A stretch of DNA of 13,517 nt. Source: CAKOSP01 sp964371745 (GTDB taxonomy: Bacteria; Bacillota_I; Bacilli_A; RF39; UBA660). The notes beneath the pieces were generated by a model. That model ran no database searches. It was not told where the DNA came from and saw only the letters and a list, made by a program, of their open reading frames with translations. The translations under genes were made by a program, and so were the position numbers. Shown here piece by piece: positions 6,524 through 11,254 of this stretch (positions are counted from its first letter, which is position 1; every line of letters begins with the position of its first letter). Where the stretch lies: contig CAYJNS010000029.1 of NCBI GenBank assembly GCA_964371745.1, positions 1-13,517 on the forward strand, read 5' to 3'.

Positions 6524-7174
6524 ATGATTAATACTAAAAAACAAGGTAATTTAATTGTTATCTCTGGTCCATCAGGTACTGGTAAAGATACAGTTGTTAA
6601 TAAACTTGTAAGTGATAAAAAAGATATATGGGTATCAGTTTCTTGTACTACAAGAAGCCCTCGTGGTAATGAAAAAGATGGTGTTGAATATTTCTTTTTA
6701 AAAAAGGAAGATTTTGAAAAGAAAATTAATAATAATGAATTTTTAGAATATGCTATGTTTAATGATAATTACTATGGAACACTTAAAAGTAAAATAGATG
6801 AAAAGTTAGATGCTGGAATAGATGTTATACTTGTTATCGAAGTGCAAGGAGCACTTCAAATAAATAATTTAGTAAAAGAGGCTATCTTTATATTTATAAT
6901 GCCACCTAGTATGAGAGAACTTAAAAATAGGCTTGAGGGAAGAAAGACTGAAAGTAAAGATAAAGTTTTAGAAAGGTTTAAAACTGCATATAAAGAAATA
7001 AATGAAATATCAACATATAATTATGTAGTTGTAAATGATGATGTTGATCTAGCTGTTAAAAAAGTTGATTCAATATTAACTGCTGAAAAGTGCAGAGTAG
7101 ATAGAATAATAGATATTGATTTGGGAAATAAAGAAGAATTATTACATGAGGATTTAATAGATTTTAATGAATAA
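6524..7174 (+). CDS. gmk: Guanylate kinase
   Basis: Transfers a phosphate from ATP to GMP, giving GDP, in cytoplasmic purine salvage and synthesis. The 216 residues match the family length (about 205). The P-loop GPSGTGKDT is at 15-23 (the usual G/S after Lys is Asp22 here). The GMP-binding lid signature TTRSPRGNEKDGVEYFF is at 42-58, with R44, R47, E50 and Y56 in the expected places. EVQGA at 106-110 is the usual dxQGa segment, and GRKTES at 139-144 is the adenine-side loop. The start follows AAAGGAGG by four bases. In many Firmicutes gmk is linked to rpoZ and priA; here it stands alone with its own promoter, behind a structured RNA candidate and a terminator, and ends in a long-loop hairpin overlapping the stop. 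Confidence 0.97.
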   Translation: MINTKKQGNLIVISGPSGTGKDTVVNKLVSDKKDIWVSVSCTTRSPRGNEKDGVEYFFLKKEDFEKKINNNEFLEYAMFNDNYYGTLKSKIDEKLDAGIDVILVIEVQGALQINNLVKEAIFIFIMPPSMRELKNRLEGRKTESKDKVLERFKTAYKEINEISTYNYVVVNDDVDLAVKKVDSILTAEKCRVDRIIDIDLGNKEELLHEDLIDFNE

Positions 7175-7183
7175 TTCTTTTTT
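7130..7183 (+). terminator. Possible long-loop terminator at the gmk end
   Basis: AAAGAAGAATTATT (7130-7143) pairs with AATAATTCTTTTTT (7170-7183), 14 bp with one G-U, across a 26-base loop. The right arm contains the TAA stop (7172-7174) and runs into T residues. The large loop and low GC make it a weak call. Confidence 0.45.
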
Positions 7184-7185
7184 TA

Positions 7186-7214
7186 TTGACATTAAGAATT
7201 AATAGTTGTATAAT
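7186..7214 (+). promoter_or_regulatory. Consensus SigA promoter of perR-rbr
   Basis: TTGACA (7186-7191), a 17-base spacer, TATAAT (7209-7214): both hexamers are perfect consensus, the strongest promoter in the window. Such strength fits a gene pair held down by a repressor at the adjacent operator. Confidence 0.9.
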
Positions 7215-7218
7215 TAAG

Positions 7219-7233
7219 TAGTAATCATTACTA
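7219..7233. promoter_or_regulatory. PerR/Fur-family 7-1-7 operator
   Basis: TAGTAAT-C-ATTACTA is a perfect 7-1-7 inverted repeat just downstream of the -10, over the transcription start. Against the remembered Bacillus consensus boxes it matches PerR (TTATAATnATTATAA) at 10 of 14 arm bases and Zur (TCGTAATnATTACGA) at 12 of 14. Position and the downstream Fur-family gene indicate autorepression. Confidence 0.8.
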
Positions 7234-7247
7234 TTTAAGGAGGAGTT

Positions 7248-7622
7248 ATGAGAAGTTCAAATCAAAGAAGTTTAATACTTGATATTGTTAACACATCTAC
7301 AGATCATTTGAATATTGATCAGATATATATTAAAGCTAGAGAAATAATTTCTAATATTAGTCTAGGAACAGTATATAGAAATGTTAATAAGTTAGTTGAA
7401 GATAATAAAATTATGCGTATTAAAACTAATGAAGGTTTAGATCGGTTTGATAATGTTAAAATAAAACATCATCATTTTATATGTTCTAAGTGTCATAAAA
7501 TAATAGATGTGTTTGAAAAAGTTGATTTTAATTTTAAAACTTTAAATAATAATGTTGTTGATGATTATGAAATAAAATTAAAAGGAATCTGTGGTGATTG
7601 TTTAAAAGAAGGAGGAAAATAA
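7248..7622 (+). CDS. perR: Fur-family repressor, PerR type
   Basis: A metal-dependent peroxide-sensing repressor, 124 residues (Bacillus PerR has about 145, so the N terminus is short). The winged helix is at about 1-62, with the recognition helix in SLGTVYRNVNKLV. The five regulatory metal ligands of Bacillus PerR (H37, D85, H91, H93, D104) map to H20, D68, H74, H76 and D87 with conserved spacing between the last four; the structural zinc Cys are C79/C82 and C115/C118. Asp at 68 is expected for PerR; Zur proteins usually have Cys there. In PerR, iron-catalysed oxidation of the His ligands releases DNA. The start follows AAGGAGG at 7237-7243. The rubrerythrin gene begins two bases after its stop. 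A 7-1-7 operator over its own start site implies autoregulation. Confidence 0.9.
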   Translation: MRSSNQRSLILDIVNTSTDHLNIDQIYIKAREIISNISLGTVYRNVNKLVEDNKIMRIKTNEGLDRFDNVKIKHHHFICSKCHKIIDVFEKVDFNFKTLNNNVVDDYEIKLKGICGDCLKEGGK

Positions 7623-7624
7623 CT

Positions 7625-8164
7625 ATGGAATTAAAAGGAACTAAAACAGAAAAAAATTTAATGGCTGCATTTGCTGGTGAGTCACAAGCTAGAAATAAGT
7701 ATACTTATTTTGCTAGTAGAGCTAAAAAAGATGGATATGAGCAAATAGCTGCGATATTTGAAGAAACTGCTAATAATGAAAAAGAACATGCAAAAATGTG
7801 GTTTAAATTATTACAAGGAGGAGAAATTGCTTCAACTGATGAAAACTTAAAAGCAGCAGCTGAAGGTGAAAACTATGAGTGGACTGATATGTATGCAGAG
7901 TTTGCAAAAGTTGCTAAAGAAGAAGGTTTTAATAGAATTGCTTATCTTTTTGAAGAAGTTGGAAAAATTGAAAAAGAACATGAAGAAAGATATTTAGCTC
8001 TTTTAGAAAATGTTAAAGAAAATAAAGTATTTGCTAAAGACGGTGAAACAGTTTGGAAATGTAGAAACTGTGGACACATTCATGTAGGGGAGAAAGCATT
8101 AGAAAAATGTCCTGTATGTGATCATCCTAAAGCACATTTTGAAGTTAAAGCTGAAAATTATTAA
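7625..8164 (+). CDS. rbr: Rubrerythrin
   Basis: A cytoplasmic non-haem iron peroxidase that reduces hydrogen peroxide in anaerobes. 179 residues, the usual single-chain length. The four-helix diiron domain spans 1-130 with E19 (FAGESQARNKY), E52-K-E-H55 and E116-K-E-H119 (the two ExxH motifs), and further Glu ligand candidates near 47, 82-85 and 110-111. The C-terminal rubredoxin-like domain has C146/C149 (WKCRNCGHIH) and C162/C165 (KCPVCDHP). The frame is open back to 7598, but the real start is the ATG at 7625: AAGGAGG at 7609-7615 lies nine bases before it, within the end of perR. Co-transcribed with perR and so presumably repressed by it until peroxide appears. A bidirectional terminator follows the stop. 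Confidence 0.97.
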   Translation: MELKGTKTEKNLMAAFAGESQARNKYTYFASRAKKDGYEQIAAIFEETANNEKEHAKMWFKLLQGGEIASTDENLKAAAEGENYEWTDMYAEFAKVAKEEGFNRIAYLFEEVGKIEKEHEERYLALLENVKENKVFAKDGETVWKCRNCGHIHVGEKALEKCPVCDHPKAHFEVKAENY

Positions 8165-8170
8165 AAAAAT

Positions 8171-8198
8171 AAAACCAAGAAATTGGTTTTTATTTTGA
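8171..8198. terminator. Bidirectional intrinsic terminator
   Basis: Stem AAAACCAA (8171-8178)/TTGGTTTT (8183-8190) with loop GAAA; T-rich on the right, and A-rich on the left (T-rich on the minus strand). It serves both rbr (+) and the convergent small gene (-), whose stop codon at 8190-8192 touches the stem. Confidence 0.85.
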
Positions 8199-8387
8199 TA
8201 TTAATTTTAAATATACTTCTTCTTTATTATTAATATTTAAATCATTTAATATTTGATAGGCAGTAGTAATATCTATTTCAAAAAATATATTTTTATTTTG
8301 AAGTAACTTTTTTATTAATATTAATTTTTTATTATCTTTATTTTTTTGTAATAATTCGTTATTCATTTTAATTAATTTTTCTAACAT
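8190..8387 (-). CDS. Small helical protein of unknown function
   Basis: 65 residues, lysine-rich and predicted almost all helical, with no signal peptide or membrane helix. I do not recognise it. Residues 1-35 form an amphipathic basic helix (LEKLIKMNNELLQKNKDNKK); the rest, DITTAYQILNDLNINNKEEVYLKL, looks like a small helical hairpin. GGAG at 8393-8396 (minus strand) lies five bases before the ATG, supporting a real gene. The upstream gene ends only ten bases before it, so the two are one operon and the Shine-Dalgarno sequence touches the upstream stop. Inference: an accessory or chaperone-like partner of the transglutaminase-like protein. Confidence 0.65.
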   Translation of the reverse strand: MLEKLIKMNNELLQKNKDNKKLILIKKLLQNKNIFFEIDITTAYQILNDLNINNKEEVYLKLISK

Positions 8388-8397
8388 AATTTCTCCT

Positions 8398-9699
8398 TTA
8401 AAATCCCATTATATAATGATCGTTTATATGTTCGTATTTGTTGCTATCTAACAAGGTTTGTAATTTGGCTGGGGTAATTAATGAAATATCATTAGGGGGA
8501 TTATAAATATAATATATATTATTATGTGGATTAAATGGATCAAGCTCAATATAATTAACAGCAAATACATAACTTGCCATTTTAAATGAATTGTCATTTG
8601 TAGGATTATTGTTTTGAATTATTACTGCATTTATATGATATTTAAAATCTTTTAAATCAAATAAAATTGAACATAATTTTTCTGAATATCTGATTGCTTT
8701 TAAACCTTTTAATGTTGTTGTGTTTAAAGCTTTAAATAATATTCTTAACTTTTCATCAAATGGTATTTCTTCATTAATATCATCATTATTTTGATATTCG
8801 TCTAATAATTTTGTAAAGAAATTATTTTTTTCTAACTCTTTTGCTTTAAAATTTTCATATACATCATTTAATATTTTATTAAATGAATTTTTGGTATTTT
8901 TATTTTCATTTATTGAAATAATTCCATTTAATTTATTATTTATATTAATATTATTTATATCACCCTTTAAAATACTTTTTGTTGAATCCGCACTTATCAT
9001 AAAGTTATCAACATTATATTCCAAAGATGAATGTGTATCACTTAATGTATCAGTATAAAGAGCTTTTATATTTACTTTTAAACCTAAATTTGTTAAAAAT
9101 TTAGCGTATATAGCATTAAACGTATAGCAAATTACCTTGTTGTTTATTGGTGTTACTTTTGTTAAGTTAGATATATTTTTATAATAAGCTTCATTAAACG
9201 TATATGGATGGTTTAAAAATTCCTCATCATCATAGTCTAAAATTGAACAAAGTTTAAGATATATGTATATGGATTTTTCTAAAATATTATAGTTACTAGG
9301 AATATCTTTGTATATTTCGTTCTCAAGTTCCGGGTTAAGTATAATATCATCTTTAAATAAAAAATTATTTTCTTTAAATTTTTTTATACTTTCAAAATCA
9401 TAAATATAATATGAATTAATTGTCAATAGCTTATTTATAATTTCAATAGGCAAAGAATAATTTTCAATTATTTTTTCCTTCTTTATAAATTCACTTAAAA
9501 GATAAAGAAATATTTCTGGAGCAACATTGTTAACATTATTTTTTATCCAGGCTTTATTTTCAGCTGTAGTTTTAAAATCATAATTTAAGTATTTAATAAA
9601 TAAATTAACTAATATTGTGTAATTATTACTATCTATAATTTCAGTAAATTCTTTATTTAAATAATCAAAAATAAAATTATTGTAACTTTTTCTGTGCAT
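8398..9699 (-). CDS. Transglutaminase-like cysteine protein (putative)
   Basis: 433 residues from the ATG at 9697-9699, chosen because AGGAG (9706-9710, minus strand) precedes it; the open frame reaches a TTG at 9726, but that lies in the promoter. The centre resembles a transglutaminase-like (papain-fold) core: EKSIYIYLKLCSILDYDDEEF at 141-161 is the usual lead-in helix, C191 in KVICYTFNAIYAKFLTNLG is the candidate nucleophile at a helix start, H223 in DTHSSLEYNV, and D238 in MISADST complete a Cys-His-Asp order with typical spacing. Residues 1-130 are helical, 265-360 helical and charged, and 360-433 beta-rich. No signal peptide is seen, so it acts in the cytoplasm unless exported otherwise. 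It could be a protease, a cross-linking or deamidating enzyme, or an inactive relative. First gene of a two-gene operon, divergent from a thioredoxin-like gene. Confidence 0.65.
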   Translation of the reverse strand: MHRKSYNNFIFDYLNKEFTEIIDSNNYTILVNLFIKYLNYDFKTTAENKAWIKNNVNNVAPEIFLYLLSEFIKKEKIIENYSLPIEIINKLLTINSYYIYDFESIKKFKENNFLFKDDIILNPELENEIYKDIPSNYNILEKSIYIYLKLCSILDYDDEEFLNHPYTFNEAYYKNISNLTKVTPINNKVICYTFNAIYAKFLTNLGLKVNIKALYTDTLSDTHSSLEYNVDNFMISADSTKSILKGDINNININNKLNGIISINENKNTKNSFNKILNDVYENFKAKELEKNNFFTKLLDEYQNNDDINEEIPFDEKLRILFKALNTTTLKGLKAIRYSEKLCSILFDLKDFKYHINAVIIQNNNPTNDNSFKMASYVFAVNYIELDPFNPHNNIYYIYNPPNDISLITPAKLQTLLDSNKYEHINDHYIMGF

Positions 9700-9716
9700 A
9701 ATAATCTCCTGTATAT

Positions 9717-9745
9717 ATTTTATCAAATAAAAAAATAATATTCAA
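9717..9745 (-). promoter_or_regulatory. Promoter of the transglutaminase-like operon
   Basis: On the minus strand: TTGAAT (9745-9740), a 17-base spacer and TAAAAT (9722-9717) with TG-A before it. The start would be near 9710, giving a very short leader into the AGGAG, which is tight but possible. The -35 lies in the left arm of a palindrome. Confidence 0.6.
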
Positions 9746-9760
9746 ATGTATTTGAATATT
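9737..9760. promoter_or_regulatory. Perfect palindrome carrying both divergent -35 elements
   Basis: AATATTCAAAT, GT, ATTTGAATATT: an 11-bp perfect inverted repeat with a 2-base centre. Each arm supplies a TTGAAT -35 hexamer reading outward, so the two divergent promoters are built symmetrically on it. It fits an operator for a dimeric regulator, or simply a back-to-back promoter pair. Confidence 0.65.
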
Positions 9761-9779
9761 TATAAATAAATGATATAAT
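9752..9779 (+). promoter_or_regulatory. Promoter of the thioredoxin-like gene
   Basis: TTGAAT (9752-9757), a 16-base spacer and TATAAT (9774-9779) preceded by TG-A, an extended -10. The -35 is the right arm of the palindrome at 9737-9760. Confidence 0.7.
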
Positions 9780-9804
9780 AGTTTTGTAAGAAAGGATGTA
9801 TATA

Positions 9805-10560
9805 ATGAAAAAAATAATTGGATTTTTAGTTTTAGCTATTATGGTTATTTTACCGATTAAAGTAAGCGCAGCTGTTGAGTCACTTCCACTTGAAGATTTA
9901 ATTGAAAATAAAATAACTTTACTTGAAGGAAATGATAGTTATGCTTTAGAATTAGAAAGATTTAAAGATGCTGATTTAAGTGATTATGAAGAATCTGATG
10001 ATAAAGTAAATGTATATTTATTTAGAAGTGATACATGTGGATACTGTGTTACTATGTTATCATTTTTAGTATCACAGTTACCTGATTATGAAGATAAAAT
10101 TAATTTAATTACTTATGAAGTAACAGGAAGTGCTGATAATGGCAATTTAATGACTGCTGTTGGTAATGTGTTTGGTGAAGATGTTACTGGTGTTCCATAT
10201 TTAGTAATTGGTGAAGAGACTTTTAATGGTTATTCAGATTCAATGGATAGTGATATATTAAAAGCTATTGATGATGAATATGAAGCAAGTGAAAGATACG
10301 ATGTGATGGATCATCTTGGTGAAATCCCAGAAGGTTCTTCATCTGGTAATGCAAGTGGTGATGGATCAAGTTATTCAGCAACATCAAATGAATTTATTAT
10401 ATTTTTAATATTTTTTCAAATAGTTTCTATTTTATCACTAGGTTTATTTATAAATTATAAAATGAATATTTTAGAAATTAAATTAAAAGAATCTAATAAA
10501 AAAGAAGAATCTAAAGAAAAAGTAACTACTACAAAAAAAACAAGTGTAAAGAAAAAATAA
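9805..10560 (+). CDS. Membrane-anchored thioredoxin-like protein (CGYC)
   Basis: 251 residues from the ATG at 9805, preferred over the ATG at 9796 because AAAGGA (9791-9796) lies eight bases upstream and the product then begins with a standard signal peptide (MKKIIGFLVLAIMVILPIKVSA, cleavage likely near 22). The outer domain (about 68-165) is thioredoxin-like: VNVYLFRSDTCGYC with the redox pair C78/C81, and the cis-proline loop GVPYLVIG with P131. A Ser/Gly-rich linker (178-195) leads to a membrane helix at 196-217 and a highly charged Lys-rich cytoplasmic tail. It should exchange thiols or disulfides outside the membrane. No electron donor such as CcdA lies in the window. Divergent from the transglutaminase-like operon with shared promoter elements. 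Confidence 0.85.
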   Translation: MKKIIGFLVLAIMVILPIKVSAAVESLPLEDLIENKITLLEGNDSYALELERFKDADLSDYEESDDKVNVYLFRSDTCGYCVTMLSFLVSQLPDYEDKINLITYEVTGSADNGNLMTAVGNVFGEDVTGVPYLVIGEETFNGYSDSMDSDILKAIDDEYEASERYDVMDHLGEIPEGSSSGNASGDGSSYSATSNEFIIFLIFFQIVSILSLGLFINYKMNILEIKLKESNKKEESKEKVTTTKKTSVKKK

Positions 10561-10578
10561 ATTAACTTGTTTTTTTTT
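10533..10578 (+). terminator. Long-loop terminator at the end of the thioredoxin-like gene
   Basis: AAAAAAAACAAGT (10533-10545) pairs perfectly with ACTTGTTTTTTTT (10565-10577) over a 19-base loop that contains the end of the coding region and its TAA stop (10558-10560). T-rich right arm. Confidence 0.5.
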
Positions 10579-10587
10579 ACATTGCTA

Positions 10588-10596
10588 TGTTATAAT
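10588..10596 (+). promoter_or_regulatory. Extended -10 promoter for the YobA-like gene
   Basis: TG-T-TATAAT; a poor -35 candidate TTGTTT at 10567 lies in the terminator arm (18-base spacer). Start near 10603; the Shine-Dalgarno (TAGGGA) before the ATG at 10619 is weak. Confidence 0.55.
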
Positions 10597-10618
10597 TTTT
10601 TTAGAGAGTAGGGATGAT

Positions 10619-11164
10619 ATGAATAAAAAATTAATATTTCCAATAATTGTTTTAATATTATTTTTATTTGTTATGGCGGTTATTATTGTGAGTGCTAATA
10701 ATCAAGAAATAGGTGAAGATACTAGTTTTAGTGGAATAATTCAAAGTGTTAGTGATAGAAAAATAGTATTAGAAGGTGGTCAAGAATATAGAGTAGATAA
10801 AGATATTAGCTTTGATAGTTCAATAGAAAATTTAGAATTAACAAATGAATTTTTTGAAGGAAACTATATAAGTGGTACATATAATGAACAAAATAGTGAT
10901 AAAATTGTAAGTGAAATTAATATAAATGTAATGCCTATATTTAAAGGTGAAATTATAGAAGTTTATAGTAATGAGGCAATAGTTGTTCCGAGTGAAGATG
11001 AATATTATATAAGATCATCAGCAGATCAGGTATATGTAAAACTTCCAGATAATCATGAATATAGTGTCGGTTCTGAAATAACAGTTAAATATGATGGAAG
11101 ACTAATGGAAAGTTATCCTCTTCAAATAGTTACTTTATCAGTTGATGGAATACCAATAAATTAA
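10619..11164 (+). CDS. Membrane-anchored DUF3221/YobA-like envelope protein
   Basis: 181 residues. A hydrophobic helix at 4-25 follows MNKK and has no lipobox Cys or clear cleavage site, so it may be an uncleaved anchor. Two related beta-rich units follow: SFSGIIQSVSDRKIVLEGGQEYRV at about 36-59, and FKGEIIEVYSNEAIVV at 108-123. The second continues into QVYVKLPDNHEYSVGSEITVKYDGRLMESYPLQI (137-170). The G-I-I-E-V, D-x-V-Y-V and G-x-x-V-x-V-x-Y-D-G-x-x-x-x-S-Y-P pattern is that of DUF3221 (YobA) and related OB-like extracellular domains of Firmicutes. Function is unknown. It is monocistronic: own promoter, and a clear terminator before uvrA. Fold resemblance is from memory of the family pattern. 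Confidence 0.7.
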   Translation: MNKKLIFPIIVLILFLFVMAVIIVSANNQEIGEDTSFSGIIQSVSDRKIVLEGGQEYRVDKDISFDSSIENLELTNEFFEGNYISGTYNEQNSDKIVSEININVMPIFKGEIIEVYSNEAIVVPSEDEYYIRSSADQVYVKLPDNHEYSVGSEITVKYDGRLMESYPLQIVTLSVDGIPIN

Positions 11165-11183
11165 AGGAAAAAAATGTTAATTT

Positions 11184-11218
11184 AAAAATGCAGTAAGGCT
11201 GTGTTTTTTCTTTTTTTT
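11184..11218 (+). terminator. Intrinsic terminator before uvrA
   Basis: AAAAATGCAG (11184-11193)/CTGTGTTTTT (11199-11208), 10 bp with two G-U pairs, loop TAAGG, then an almost pure T tract to 11218. Confidence 0.75.
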
Positions 11219-11219
11219 G

Positions 11220-11228
11220 TGGTAAAAT
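11220..11228 (+). promoter_or_regulatory. Extended -10 promoter for uvrA
   Basis: TG-G-TAAAAT directly after the terminator T tract; no good -35. Start near 11235, with AGAGGAAG before the ATG at 11255. No LexA-type box (GAACnnnnGTTC-like) is seen in the leader. Confidence 0.5.
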
Positions 11229-11254
11229 AACAAGAGCAAAGAGGAAGTGATTTT

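Noticed and set aside
7598..7624. Longer N terminus for rubrerythrin
   Set aside because: It would overlap perR and begin before the AAGGAGG at 7609-7615, which is correctly spaced for the ATG at 7625; the extra residues are not part of known rubrerythrins.
9700..9726. Longer N terminus (TTG at 9726) for the transglutaminase-like protein
   Set aside because: It lies in the promoter -10 region, while AGGAG sits properly before the ATG at 9699.
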